From VAXT01 sp963698015 (lineage in GTDB: Bacteria; Actinomycetota; Thermoleophilia; Gaiellales; Gaiellaceae), in assembly GCA_963698015.1 (NCBI GenBank), contig OY969109.1, positions 62,001-126,000 on the forward strand: a stretch of DNA of 64,000 bases, given 5' to 3'. How positions within the stretch are numbered: the stretch's first letter is position 1; each line of letters begins with the position of its first letter. The position numbers were made by a program, and so were the translations under genes. The notes under the pieces were generated by a model, which was given only the letters and a program-made list of their open reading frames with translations, was not told where the DNA came from and searched no databases. Shown piece after piece: positions 14,581 through 24,037 of the stretch.

Positions 14581-15087
14581 CTAGAGCTTGTCTTTCAGCT
14601 CGCTGAGGGCGGCCCAGCGCGAGTCGAGCTCCTCGTCGTCGTGGCCGTGCGGATCGATGTTCAGATCGCGTCCGCACACCGGGCAGAGCCCCGCGCAGTC
14701 GATGCGGCACAGGATCTTGTCCGGCAGCTCCAGCACGAGCGCGTCGCGGGCCCAGGCCGAGAGGTCGAGCTGGTCGTCGACGACATACGGCGTGCGCAGC
14801 TCATCGGACTCGGGGTCGCTCGCCTGGTACTCGCGGGCCGAGACGTCGATGTCGACGACGGCGTCCGCGAGACACCGGTAGCACGGCCCGTGCAGACGGG
14901 TCTTGTAGCGGAGCTCGAAGACAGTCCCCGACTGGGCGCGGCTGACGGCGAGCTCGGCCTGCACCTTGCCCGGGACCGGCAGGTAGCGCTGGCCGCCGAG
15001 CGAGATCGGCTCGAGCTCGATCTCCTGCGGCTCGCGGTGCTCCTCGCCCGGCCTCAGCCGCAAGGAGCGCAAGCTGAAACTGGTCAT
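14581..15087 (-). CDS. yceD: YceD/DUF177 family protein
   Basis: 168 residues from the ATG at 15087. DUF177 proteins are associated with 23S rRNA accumulation and are usually encoded directly before rpmF. Metal-binding-like pairs are visible: GPCYRC near 91-95 and CAGLCPVCGRDL near 130-141. The acidic middle (DPESDELRTPYVVDDQLDLSAWARDAL) is typical. In this window the next minus-strand gene, rpmF, is displaced by the inserted two-component module, so cotranscription with rpmF is lost. Confidence 0.88.
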   Translation of the reverse strand: MTSFSLRSLRLRPGEEHREPQEIELEPISLGGQRYLPVPGKVQAELAVSRAQSGTVFELRYKTRLHGPCYRCLADAVVDIDVSAREYQASDPESDELRTPYVVDDQLDLSAWARDALVLELPDKILCRIDCAGLCPVCGRDLNIDPHGHDDEELDSRWAALSELKDKL

Positions 15088-15163
15088 GGCAAGGAGGTTA
15101 GCGCCGGACCTCGCCCTAGAAGCGGAGGCGAAGCCGACCGCGCCCGCTCCTATGGCCACTCAC

Positions 15164-15670
15164 TTAATAGGGCGGCTCTTCGTTGTCGGAGCCGGGAGCG
15201 CCGACGCCGGCGACCACCGTCTCCTGCGAGCGCTCGTGCAGCCGCTCGCGGCCCCGCTTCACCGCACCGAGGAACTTGTCGAGATTGACCTCGAGCGTCG
15301 ACAGGATCGAGTCGGCCCAGTCCTCCATCTCGAGCCGGGTCTCGCGCGCCTGGCGCCGCGCGTCCTCGAGGATGTCCTGGGCCTGCCGCTCCGCGAGCTT
15401 GACGATCTCGGTCTGCGACGCCTCTCGCGTCGCCTGCTCGCGAGCCTCCCCTAGCAACCGGTCGCACTCGCGCTTCGCCTCGGCGAGCATCTCCTGACGC
15501 TCCTTGACGATCCAGCGCGCCTGCTTGATCTCCTCGGGGATCGTGGCCCGCATCTGGTCGAGGATCTCGTAGATCTCCTCGCGGTCGATCCGGACCTGAT
15601 CGGTCAACGGAACGGCCTTCGCGTTGTGGACGAGGTCGTCGAGCTTGTCGATCAGAACGAGGACGTCCAT
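15164..15670 (-). CDS. DivIVA-like coiled-coil protein
   Basis: 168 residues, almost entirely coiled coil rich in Glu/Arg/Gln (DREEIYEILDQMRATIP ... AKRECDRLLGEAREQ). The start MDVLVLIDKLDDLVHNAKAV is the N-terminal pattern of the actinobacterial DivIVA-related proteins encoded beside yceD; in Mycobacterium this position holds SepIVA (Rv2927c), involved in polar growth and septation. ATP-synthase b-like similarity is expected from the coil alone. Position supports a cell-division scaffold; the assignment is by context and coil pattern. Confidence 0.7.
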   Translation of the reverse strand: MDVLVLIDKLDDLVHNAKAVPLTDQVRIDREEIYEILDQMRATIPEEIKQARWIVKERQEMLAEAKRECDRLLGEAREQATREASQTEIVKLAERQAQDILEDARRQARETRLEMEDWADSILSTLEVNLDKFLGAVKRGRERLHERSQETVVAGVGAPGSDNEEPPY

Positions 15671-15704
15671 GGCTCCAGTCTAATGGCTCCGTTCGGAAGA
15701 GCCG

Positions 15705-16594
15705 CTACTCGAAGGGGTCCGGGAGCCAGACGACCTGGCGCTCGCCCAGGTACGCGGGGCCGACGGGGTGCGGGTCGGTTCCGTTCGCGAACGCGAGGTA
15801 GGCACGCTCGGGACAGAGGTTCCGCGAGCACTTCTCGGCGCGCATGAAGGCGATCATCTGGCCGTCCCGCGACCACGCCGGCGCGTGGCCGTTCGGGATC
15901 AGCCGGCGCGCACCCGTTCCGTCCGCGTTGACGGTCCAGATCGAGCCCTTGTGGACGTAGACGAGCTGCTTGGCGTCAGGAGACCAGTCCGGCGAGTCGC
16001 CCGGGACGAGAATGTGCGCATCGTCTCCGTTCGGGCGGACGAGCGAGATCTGGCCCTCGAGCGTGTCCTCCGACCAGTTCTGGACGTACGCGAGCCAGTC
16101 GCCCGTCGGCGACCACGCGACGTCGGAGACGTTGCGCGTGTTCGTTTCCTGCTCCGCGTCCGAAGCCGCGACGGACGTGACCCAGATGTCGTACTTGCCG
16201 TCGTTCTTCGGCGAATGCAGGAATGCAATCTTCGTTCCTTCGGGCGAGAGGGTCGGCGCGCTGTTCGACCCGAGCGGGACCGGAGCGTTGACCGGGTTCG
16301 ACGCGTCGGCGCCGGCGACCACGATCGCCGTGCCGCTCTTCGTGTCCCAGGCGAGCTTGTCGCCGTTCCGGGACACGCTGACCGTGTCGAAGACGTCCGG
16401 CAGGCATAGCACCCGCTGATCGCTGGCGTCGAAGAACATGTGCTTGAGCCCGCAGCCGTCCCGGACCGCGATCCGACCCGGGTAGCGCGGCTTGTGGGGC
16501 CCGTCGCCGCGCGTGAAGGCATAGCCAAGAGCGGCGGCGACGGCCGCCAGGACGACGAGCCCCGCGACGATGACGAGGATGCGGGCCCGACGGC

Positions 16595-16598
<4 letters not shown>
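15705..16598 (-). CDS. membrane-anchored TolB-like beta-propeller protein
   Basis: 297 residues from the ATG at 16598, which overlaps the coaD stop as ATGA. One N-terminal transmembrane segment (ILVIVAGLVVLAAVAAALGYAF), then an extracytoplasmic domain with repeated TolB/PD40-type units: GDKLAWDT, GTKIAFLHSP, GDWLAYVQN, DAKQLVYVHKGSIWTVNADG and DGQMIAFM. Four Cys (RDGCGLKH, RVLCLPD, EKCSRNLCP) may form disulfides outside the membrane. Likely a surface-exposed propeller; partner unknown. It belongs to the rsmD-coaD transcription unit. Confidence 0.75.
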
Positions 16599-17118
<520 letters not shown>

Positions 17119-17122
<4 letters not shown>

Positions 17123-17646
17123 TCGAACAGTGTGAGCCGCGCCGAGCCGTACGTGCGGCTCGTCCGCTGCGTGAGCGGCAACTCGGGCTCCGTGCGCTTG
17201 TCGGTCTCGACCACGACGAGGCCGTCCTCGGCGAGGAGCGCAGGCAGGTACGCGGCGAGTGTCGGCTGGAGGGAGTCGAACATCCGGTAGGGCGGGTCGA
17301 CGAGGACGAGATCGTAGCGACTGCCCGCAGCCGCTTCGGCCGCTAGTGCGCGCCGCGCATCGGACTTGACGATCCGCGCCCCGGTCAGGTCGAGCTTGTC
17401 CAGGTTGCGCTCGATCGCGCGCTGCGCCTCGCGGTCGGACTCGACGAAGACGGCGGTCGCCGCTCCGCGGGAGAGCGCCTCGAGACCCATCGCCCCTGAG
17501 CCCGCGAAGAGGTCGAGGACGGACATGTCCCCCACGGGCCCGATCAGGTTGAAGGCCGCCTCGCGCACGCGGTCGCCCGTCGGCCGCGTGTCGCTCTTGG
17601 GCGCGAAGATCCGCGCTCCCTTCCGGCTACCGGCGATGATCCGCAT
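17119..17646 (-). CDS. rsmD: 16S rRNA (guanine966-N2)-methyltransferase
   Basis: 175 residues from the ATG at 17646 (MRIIAGSRKGARI). RsmD methylates G966 of 16S rRNA. SAM-binding motif VLDLFAGSGAMGLEALSRGA near 47-66 and the catalytic DPPY (LVLVDPPYRMF), a usual variant of NPPY. It precedes coaD as in most actinobacteria, and its 5' end overlaps the upstream membrane-protein gene by 20 bases. Confidence 0.94.
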
Positions 17647-17935
17647 GGACGAGGCGGCCCGCAATCGACCAGGCCGACCACGCGAACGCGCACATCGTGA
17701 AGGTCAGCGCGAGATGGAAGCCGACGTGCTCCCGCTTGACGACGAAGTCGGTCAGGACCGCGCCGATCCCGGCCACCGCGGAGACGGTGACAGGCCAGAG
17801 CCAGCCCATCCGTCTGACGCCCGCGAGCCCGCCCCAGGCGAGCGGACCGGCCAGACCGATCGGGAAGTAGATCCGGATGAAAACGCTGACCACCAGGCCG
17901 AGCCCGATCGCGGTCAGCCACTCCCGCCAGGTCAT
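17627..17935 (-). CDS. small membrane protein between recG and rsmD
   Basis: 102 residues with three to four hydrophobic segments (AIGLGLVVSVFIRIYFPIGL, LAWGGLAGV, WPVTVSAVAGIGAVLTDFV, LALTFTMCAFAWSAWSIA). The ATG overlaps the recG stop as ATGA and the C-terminus overlaps the rsmD start. No family recognised. Its tight packing suggests it belongs to the recG-rsmD-coaD operon. Confidence 0.65.
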   Translation of the reverse strand: MTWREWLTAIGLGLVVSVFIRIYFPIGLAGPLAWGGLAGVRRMGWLWPVTVSAVAGIGAVLTDFVVKREHVGFHLALTFTMCAFAWSAWSIAGRLVHADHRR

Positions 17936-19891
17936 CAGGCCTGCACGTCCTGGCCCGCGAAGACCCGGTCGACCTCGTCGTTCAGCGGCCCCTCGTAGTC
18001 GACGAGCGTGTCGGCGACCTCCCGAGCGCGCTCGAGGAGCTTGCGGTCCGAGCGCAGGCGCGTGAACCGGAGATCCGAGAAGCCGGCCTGCCGCGTGCCG
18101 AGGAGCTGGCCCTCGCCGCGGATCTCGAGGTCCTTCTCGGCGAGCTCGAAGCCGTCGGTCGAGGAGACGAGCGCCTCGAGCCGTGCCAGCGCTGAGTCGG
18201 TCAGCTCTTCCTTCGGCGCGTGATACGAGCAGGCAGTACGACTGCTCGGCCCCGCGACCGACCCGCCCGCGGAGCTGGTGCAGCTGCGCGAGCCCGAAGC
18301 GGTCGGCCTCCTGGATGATCATGATCGTCGCGTTCGGGACGTCGACGCCGACCTCGATCACGGTCGTCGTCACGAGCACGTCGAGCTCACATGCGTTGAA
18401 CTGGGCCATCAGCTCGCGGCGCTCCGCCGGCCGCAGCCGCCCGTGCATGAGCCCGACGCGGTAGCCCTTCAGCTCGCCCTTGCGCAGCCGCTCGGCCTCC
18501 CGCTCGGCAGCTCGTGCGACGCTCGTCTCGGACTCTTCGATCAAGGGGCAGACGACGTAGGCCTGGCGGCCGGCGTCGAGGTGCTTGCGAAGGCGTCTGT
18601 AGGCCTCGCTCGAGCGGTCCTCGGTGACCCAGGCCGTCTTGACGGGCTTGCGGTTCGCGGGCGGCTTCGCGATCTCGCTCACCTGGAGGTCGCCGTAGAC
18701 GGTGAGGGCAAGCGTGCGCGGGATCGGCGTCGCTGTCATGTGCAGGACGTGCGGCGTGCGGCCCCCCGTGATTGCGCGGCGCTGCTCGACGCCGAAGCGA
18801 TGCTGCTCGTCGACGACTGCGACGGCGACCTCGCTCAGGTCGACGCCCTCCTGGATCAGCGCGTGCGTGCCGACGAGGATCTGCGCCGAGCCCGGGTCGT
18901 CCTTCACCGAGCGCGTGAGGAGCGCGACCTCGACGCCGAGCTCGCGGCACGGCTCCTCGAGCGTGAGGAAGTGCTGCTCGGCAAGCGTCTCGGTCGGAGC
19001 CATGAGCGCGCCTTTGCGGCCCGACTCGACGGCTCGTAAGAGCGCGTAGAGCGCGACGACGGTCTTGCCGGAGCCGACCTCTCCCTGGAGCAGGCGCTCC
19101 ATCGGCGTCGCGCGCGCGAGATCGGCGTCGATCTCGTCGATCGCGCGTTCCTGGTGCAGCGTCAGCTCGAATGGGAGCAGCTCGCGGTAGCGCGCGGTCA
19201 GCTCGCCATGCTCGCCCAGCGCGGGAGCCTCGTCGCGCTCGCGCCCCCGGCGCCTGCGTGCGAGCCCGACCTGGAGCACGAGCAGCTCGTCGAACGCGAG
19301 CCTCCTGCGCCCGAGCTCGGCGTCCTCCGGGGTGCGCGGGACGTGCAGCGCCGTGAGCGCGTCGGCGCGGAGCGGCAGCTCGTCGGCAACGCCGGCCGGG
19401 ACGGGATCCGGGAAGTCGCGCGCCTGGGGCAGCGCGCGCCCGATCACGTCGCGCAGCTTCTTGACGGTCAGGTCCTCGGTCGCGGGATAGACGGGCGCGA
19501 AGTCGGCGGTCGCCGAAGCGCCGTTCAGGTCGTACGAGCGGACGTTGAACTCGTTCCGCCGCAGGTGGCCGCGCAGCCGGACGTGCGTGCCGGGCTTGAG
19601 CTTGTCCGCGAGCCAGGCCTGGTTGAACCAGACCGCCGTGATCTGGCCGCTGTCGTCGGCGATGCGCGCCTGGACGATCGCCAGCCGCCGCCGCGGCCGC
19701 CGGACGGTCGTCCGGACGACCTCGCCCGAGATGGCGACCTCCTGCTCGCCGGAGAGCAGGTCGGCGATCCGCACTTCCTCGGCTGCGGCCTCATAGCGGT
19801 GCGGGCGGTGCACGAGCAGGTCGGCGATCGTCAGCAGCCCGAGCTTGCCCAGCCGCTTCGTGACGCGCCGGTCCCACGCCCGCGAGGACAT
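17935..19891 (-). pseudogene. recG: ATP-dependent DNA helicase RecG, two apparent frameshifts
   Basis: RecG remodels stalled forks and Holliday junctions. The main frame from 19891 has the wedge domain, Walker A GEVGSGKTVVALYALL, DEQHRFGVEQ, MTATPIPRTLALT and VIEVGVDVPNA. The frame is broken twice. Near 18225-18240 the main frame reads CLLVSRAEGRADR into nonsense, while a shifted frame continues SYHAPKEELTDSALARLE ... LEIRGEGQLLGTRQAG to a TGA at 17935. Loss of one copy of a CTCGT repeat would explain it. Near 19870 the HhH-like start DVLAGVGPA lies in one frame and VTKRLGKLGLLTIADLL in another; one extra base explains it, and coding similarity then extends to about 19940. These are either real lesions or assembly errors; the rest of the gene has no other damage. 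Confidence 0.85.
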
Positions 19892-20011
19892 CGACGCTCC
19901 GCGACAGCCGCTCGGGCCGTGGAAAGCCGCGCGGCCGGGGCCACGTTTGCGGCTCGGAGATCTCGGAGAACGCCGTCGGTGCGATGCGGCCGAGTATAGG
20001 ACCGCCCTTGG

Positions 20012-21316
20012 CTAGCCTTCGGCCGCGACTTCCTTCGGCGAATCCCGGCGCTCGACGAACGTGACCGCGAGCCGATGGATGCGCTGGCCCTCGACCTCGA
20101 GCACGTCGAAGCGCAGGCCGTCGTAGTCGAGGGTGTCCCCCGGCTCCGCTGCGCGCCCGAGGAGACCGAAGACGAAGCCGCCCATCGAGTGGTAGTCCTC
20201 GATCGGGATCCGCGTTGCGAACTTCTCGTTGAAGTCGTCGATCGGGAACGTGCCGTCGATCCGGATCGTGTCGTCGTCGATGCGCTCGATCGACTCGTCC
20301 GGGAGATCGAACTCGTCCTCGATCTCGCCGACGATCTCCTCGAGCAGGTCCTCGAGGGTGACGATCCCCTCCATCGAGCCGTACTCGTCGACGACGATCG
20401 CCATGTGCTGGTTCGTGCGCCGGAACTCGGTCAGCATCGCGGCGAGGTCCTTCGTCTCCGGGACGAAGTGCGCCGGTCGGACGAGATCCGCGACCTCGAC
20501 GTTTGCAATCCCGCGGGCGACGAGCGCGGAGAAGAGGTCGCGCACGTGGAGGATGCCGAGGACGGTGTCGGGCGACTCGCGGTAGACCGGGTAGCGCGTG
20601 TACGGCGAGTCGATCACGGCCGCCAGGCACTCCTCGGGAGGCAGGTCGACGGACAGCGCGACGACCTCGGGCCGCGGGACCATCACGGCCGAGACCTCCT
20701 TGTCCGCGAAGTCGAAGACCTTGTAGAGCATCTCCTGCTCCTGCTGCTCGATCTCGCCCTCCTGGGTCGAGCGCGAGAGGAGCATCTTCAGCTCGGCCTC
20801 CGAGTGGACGCCGCGTTCGTCGCCCGGCGGCTCGAGCCCTAGCAGGCGGAGCGCGCCGTCGGAGGACGTCTGGAGCACCCAGATCAGCGGCTTGAAGACG
20901 AAGAAGAAGGCGCGGACGGGGCTCGAGACCGTGAGCGCGGTCGTCTCCGGATGGCCGAGGGCGATGCCCTTCGGGATCAGCTCGCCGACGACCACGTGGA
21001 GGTAGGTGATCAGCAGGAACGCGAGGAGGACGGAGACGATCGTCGCCGGGATCGGGTCGAGGATGTGGGCGAAGAGGGGCTCGCCCAGGGCACCGATGGC
21101 CAGGCTCGTGAGCGTGACGCCGAGCTGCATGGCGGCGATGAAGTGGTTCGGATTGGACGTGATGCGCAGGACCGCGCGAGCGCGCCGGTTGCCCTGGTCG
21201 CGCAGCTCGGTGATGCGCGTGCGGCGTGCGGTGACGAGGCCGTATTCGGCCGCCACGAAGAACGCGTTCAGCAGCAGCAGCGCTACGACGGCGAGTAGCT
21301 CGAGAGGAACCGTCAC
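20012..21316 (-). CDS. CorC/HlyC-family CNNM-CBS membrane protein
   Basis: 434 residues, GTG start. N-terminal DUF21/CNNM membrane domain with about four segments (LLAVVALLLLNAFFVAAEYG, then VTLTSLAIGALGEPL and IVSVLLAFLLITYLHVVVGELIPK), a CBS pair about 205-330 (MVPRPEVVALSV ... GIVTLEDLLEEIVGEI) and the C-terminal CorC_HlyC domain (GTFPIDDFNEKF ... GGFVFGLLGRAAEPGD). Family members are linked to Mg2+/Co2+ export or homeostasis; the old hemolysin name is misleading. It is probably the first gene of the minus-strand unit that leads into recG. Confidence 0.9.
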   Translation of the reverse strand: MTVPLELLAVVALLLLNAFFVAAEYGLVTARRTRITELRDQGNRRARAVLRITSNPNHFIAAMQLGVTLTSLAIGALGEPLFAHILDPIPATIVSVLLAFLLITYLHVVVGELIPKGIALGHPETTALTVSSPVRAFFFVFKPLIWVLQTSSDGALRLLGLEPPGDERGVHSEAELKMLLSRSTQEGEIEQQEQEMLYKVFDFADKEVSAVMVPRPEVVALSVDLPPEECLAAVIDSPYTRYPVYRESPDTVLGILHVRDLFSALVARGIANVEVADLVRPAHFVPETKDLAAMLTEFRRTNQHMAIVVDEYGSMEGIVTLEDLLEEIVGEIEDEFDLPDESIERIDDDTIRIDGTFPIDDFNEKFATRIPIEDYHSMGGFVFGLLGRAAEPGDTLDYDGLRFDVLEVEGQRIHRLAVTFVERRDSPKEVAAEG

Positions 21317-21408
21317 GCCCCGCTCACCGGGGCGGCGGTACTAGGCGGATGGTCGTCGTCGTCCAACGGCGATCGATCTGAGTGTAGCCGAGGAATCGGC
21401 GCCCACAC

Positions 21409-21425
21409 CCCCACCCTGGGTGGGG
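21409..21425. other. short palindrome in the corC/radical SAM intergenic region
   Basis: CCCCACCC-T-GGGTGGGG, perfect 8-bp arms. The 217-base divergent gap at 21317-21533 otherwise holds only the SOS promoter. Could be a regulator site or a structural element for the corC transcript. Confidence 0.35.
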
Positions 21426-21498
21426 ATGAGGTTCCACCCGCCACCCGCTGTGAGCGTATCGGGGAAGTGGTGGCGCGTCCGGGCCAAAGGCGTGACGA

Positions 21499-21527
21499 TT
21501 CACACAGCGAACATATGTTCGTATAAT
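21499..21527 (+). promoter_or_regulatory. strong sigma70-type promoter of the radical SAM gene
   Basis: TTCACA (21499-21504), a 17-base spacer, then a perfect TATAAT (21522-21527). With initiation about 7 bases on, the transcript would begin at or beside the ATG at 21534, giving a leaderless mRNA. Confidence 0.8.
21508..21521 (+). promoter_or_regulatory. LexA (SOS) box
   Basis: CGAACATATGTTCG, a perfect 14-base palindrome that fits the Gram-positive/actinobacterial LexA consensus CGAAC-N4-GTTCG. It fills the spacer between the -35 and -10 hexamers, so bound LexA should block polymerase. Confidence 0.85.
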
Positions 21528-21533
21528 AGCGGC

Positions 21534-22430
21534 ATGGCTCCCGAGTACCGCGAAGAGCCGTGCCGCAGCGCACTGAACCGCGTCAAGGGGATGATGTTCG
21601 ACTGGTCGCTCAACCCGTACATGGGCTGCGTCCACCGCTGCACCTTCTGCTACGTCCGCGCCTTCGAGCGCCGCGCCGACCGGCCCTCGGACGACCGCTA
21701 CGGCACGTCGATCCGCGTCAAGATCAACGTCGCCGAAGTCCTCCGTCGCGAGCTCGCCCGTGCCTCCTGGGCGCGCGAGTGCGTCGCGATCGGCGCCGCC
21801 ACCGACCCGTACCAGCCGGCGGAGGGCCGTTACCGCCTGACCCGCGCCTGCATCGAGGCCCTCGCCGAGGCGCGCACTCCGTTCAGCATCATCACGCGCG
21901 GACCGATGATCGTCCGCGACGTCGACGTGCTCGTGGAAGCGGCGCGCCGTGCGAGCGTCTCGGTCACCTTCTCGATCCCGACCCTCGACGAAGACGTCTG
22001 GCGCAGGACCGAGCCGTCGACCGCGCATCCGCGCCAGCGCCTCCGCGCAGTCGCACGTCTCGTCGAGGCGGGAATCAAGACCGGGGTCGGCATGGCCCCC
22101 GTCCTACCCGGGATCTCGGACCGCCCCGAGCAACTGCGCGAAGTAGTGAAGGCAGCGCGCGAGGCCGGCGCAACCGGCGTCTGGGCGAACCTCCTGTTCC
22201 TGCGCCCGGGCACGCGCGAGCACTTCCTTCAGCATCTGGCAGAGGACTGGCCCGAGCTCGTGCCTCGCTACGGCTCGCTGTACCGAAACCGAGCCTATCT
22301 CCCGGCCGAGAAGACGAAGCCCGTTCGCCGACAAATCTCCGCTCTGGCGCGCGAGCTCGGCGTCGCCGACCGCCGGATCCACCCGGCTGAGCCGGCCAAA
22401 GAGCCGGAGCAGCTTGCGCTTGGAGTCTGA
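21534..22430 (+). CDS. radical SAM protein of the spore-photoproduct-lyase-like (Rv2578c-type) family
   Basis: 298 residues from the ATG at 21534. The cluster-binding motif CVHRCTFC (CxxxCxxC) comes early, preceded by SLNPYMGC; GAATDPYQPAEGRYRLTR and ITRGPMIVRDVDVL are typical of this SplB-like group. Members are usually annotated as DNA-repair or lyase-like radical SAM enzymes, but the substrate of this branch is not established. The perfect LexA box at the promoter places it in the SOS regulon, which supports a DNA-damage role. The CxxxCxxC and the body are intact. Confidence 0.85.
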   Translation: MAPEYREEPCRSALNRVKGMMFDWSLNPYMGCVHRCTFCYVRAFERRADRPSDDRYGTSIRVKINVAEVLRRELARASWARECVAIGAATDPYQPAEGRYRLTRACIEALAEARTPFSIITRGPMIVRDVDVLVEAARRASVSVTFSIPTLDEDVWRRTEPSTAHPRQRLRAVARLVEAGIKTGVGMAPVLPGISDRPEQLREVVKAAREAGATGVWANLLFLRPGTREHFLQHLAEDWPELVPRYGSLYRNRAYLPAEKTKPVRRQISALARELGVADRRIHPAEPAKEPEQLALGV

Positions 22431-22439
22431 CGGCCCGAA

Positions 22440-22445
22440 TACAAT
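22440..22445 (+). promoter_or_regulatory. -10-like TACAAT of the NarL-type regulator
   Basis: TACAAT ends 9 bases before the GTG at 22455, a spacing that implies a leaderless or near-leaderless transcript. Confidence 0.4.
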
Positions 22446-22454
22446 CCTCGGGCC

Positions 22455-23099
22455 GTGCCCGAAACCGCCAACGCCGACGGAAAGACCGAGATCACCTGCC
22501 TGATCGTCGACGACCACGAGGTCGTCCGCGAAGGCCTGCGTCTATCGCTCTCGCGCGCGCCGCACATCCGCGTGATCGGCGAGGCGTCTGACGGCGCGAG
22601 CGCGGTCGCCCTGGCGGAGAGGCGCAAGCCAGACGTCGTGATCATGGACGTCCGCATGCCCGGCATGGACGGGCTCGAGGCGACGAAGCTGCTCAGCGAG
22701 AAGGTCCCGGACACGGCGGTGCTCATCTTCACCGCGTTCAGCGAGCGCAGCCTCCTCGGCCGCGGCCTCGAGTCGGGCGCGAAGGGCTACATCCTCAAGG
22801 AGGCGCCGCACCAGACGCTGCTGCGCGCGATCGAGAAGGTCGTCGCCGGCGAGGGGTACGTCGACCCGGCGTTGATGCCCGCGTTCCTGCCCGGCAAGGG
22901 CGAGGACATGCTGACGACGCGGGAGCGCGAGATCCTTCAACTGCTCGCGGACGGCATGTCGAACGCCGACGTCGCGGCAAAGCTGTTCATCAGCCAGGAG
23001 ACCGTCAAGAGCCACGTGCGGCACATCCTCACGAAGCTCGAGGCCGATACACGCACGCACGCGGTGGCTATTGCGCTTCGCGAAGCGATCATCGATTAA
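22455..23099 (+). CDS. NarL/FixJ-family response regulator
   Basis: 214 residues, GTG start. Receiver with VDDHEV at about 18-23, phospho-acceptor D65 in IMDVRMPGMDG and the K of YILKEAP near 116. The LuxR-type HTH is LTTREREILQLLADGMSNADV ... TVKSHVRHILTKL (about 152-196). The gene ends at TAA 23097 and is followed at once by the hairpin leader element that starts the histidine kinase gene. The two are the natural partners, transcribed in the same direction. Confidence 0.93.
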   Translation: MPETANADGKTEITCLIVDDHEVVREGLRLSLSRAPHIRVIGEASDGASAVALAERRKPDVVIMDVRMPGMDGLEATKLLSEKVPDTAVLIFTAFSERSLLGRGLESGAKGYILKEAPHQTLLRAIEKVVAGEGYVDPALMPAFLPGKGEDMLTTREREILQLLADGMSNADVAAKLFISQETVKSHVRHILTKLEADTRTHAVAIALREAIID

Positions 23100-23172
23100 G
23101 GCGCCGCTTGCGGCGCCGACACCAGGAACTCACGGGCTTCGCCCGAGAGTCCGTCTGAAATGAGCGGTCGAC
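23100..23172 (+). repeat. intercistronic leader element, copy 3 (regulator to kinase)
   Basis: Begins at the base after the TAA at 23099: hairpin GGCGCCGCTTGCGGCGCC, spacer, a second hairpin (GGAACTCACGGGC with GCCCGAGAGTCC), then CCGTCTGAAATGAGCGGTCGAC... whose ATG (23160) starts the kinase. Same architecture as the acpP-rnc and 31039..31109 copies, with different stem bases that still pair. Confidence 0.85.
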
Positions 23173-24026
23173 ACGTCGGAAGGATCAAGCCGAGCGCAAC
23201 ACGGGCCGGGTCGCTCGTCGCGCTGGTCGTCGCCGGCGCGCTCGTCGGGGTGATCGGCATCGCGGTCGAGCAGAACTGGCTGATGCTGCTCGGGCTCGCT
23301 TTCGCGGTCACGGCTTCCGGCGCCACGCTGCTGCTCACCGAGCGTCATCAGGACGAGTGGATGGCCGAAGAGGTCGAGCGACTCGAGACCGAGCACGCGC
23401 GGCTCTCCGATCAGCTGATCACGGCCGAGCAGGAGGAGCGGCGCCGCCTGGCGCTCTTCCTCCACGACGGGCCCGTCCAGTCGATGTCGGGCATCGCGCT
23501 CATGCTCGACGGCGTCATCGACGCGGTCGAGGAGGACCGGACCGACGAGGCGAAGCAGGTCCTCGGGTCGGCGCTCGAGAAGCAGCGGCAGACCATCCGG
23601 TCCCTGCGCGACCTCTCCTTCGAGCTGGAGCCGGTCGTGCTGCGCGATCAGGGCTTCGGGCCGGCCGTCAGCGCGCTCGCCGAGCAGCTCGGCATGTCGA
23701 ACAGCATCCAGATCGACCTCGACGTCGAGGCTGCGGAGACCCTGACCGAGCACGCCCAGGTGGCGATCTTCCAGATCATCCGCGAGGCCCTGCACCAGGC
23801 GATCAGGCGCGGGCCCCCGACGCGGATGTCGGTGCGGGTCGGAGAGGCGTCCGGGCGAATCGAGGCGGTGATCGTCGACGACGCGCCCGGCGAGCGGCGG
23901 CGCGCGAGCTACGACGCGATCGCCGAGCGGGCTCGCTCGCTCAGCGGCCGCATGAGCGTCGACCCGGGGAAGGACGGCGGGACGGTCGTCCGTGTCCTCT
24001 TTCCGCCCTACAGAGTGCGTCGCTAG
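23160..24026 (+). CDS. NarX-type histidine kinase with degenerate ATP-binding domain
   Basis: 288 residues. MSGR at the start is encoded by the leader element. Two adjoining membrane segments (about 17-36 and 40-58), a short coiled coil, then a HisKA_3 dimerisation domain with H102 in RRRLALFLHDGPVQSM. The ATPase domain is eroded: the N-box reads REALHQAIRRG without the expected Asn, the G1 region is VDDAPGERRRAS without DDGxG, and the G2 glycines are missing (AIAERARSLSGR). It may be a weak or pseudo-kinase, or act as a phosphatase on the NarL-type regulator encoded before it. Confidence 0.85.
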   Translation: MSGRHVGRIKPSATRAGSLVALVVAGALVGVIGIAVEQNWLMLLGLAFAVTASGATLLLTERHQDEWMAEEVERLETEHARLSDQLITAEQEERRRLALFLHDGPVQSMSGIALMLDGVIDAVEEDRTDEAKQVLGSALEKQRQTIRSLRDLSFELEPVVLRDQGFGPAVSALAEQLGMSNSIQIDLDVEAAETLTEHAQVAIFQIIREALHQAIRRGPPTRMSVRVGEASGRIEAVIVDDAPGERRRASYDAIAERARSLSGRMSVDPGKDGGTVVRVLFPPYRVRR

Positions 24027-24029
24027 ACT
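24024..24029 (+). promoter_or_regulatory. -10-like TAGACT before the 65-residue protein
   Basis: TAGACT overlaps the kinase stop codon and ends 8 bases before the ATG at 24038; leaderless spacing. Confidence 0.4.
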
Positions 24030-24037
24030 CGCCCCGC

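Noticed and set aside
18184..18250. Programmed frameshifting in recG.
   Set aside because: No slippery heptamer or downstream stimulatory structure is evident and a second unrelated shift exists near 19870; indels explain both better.
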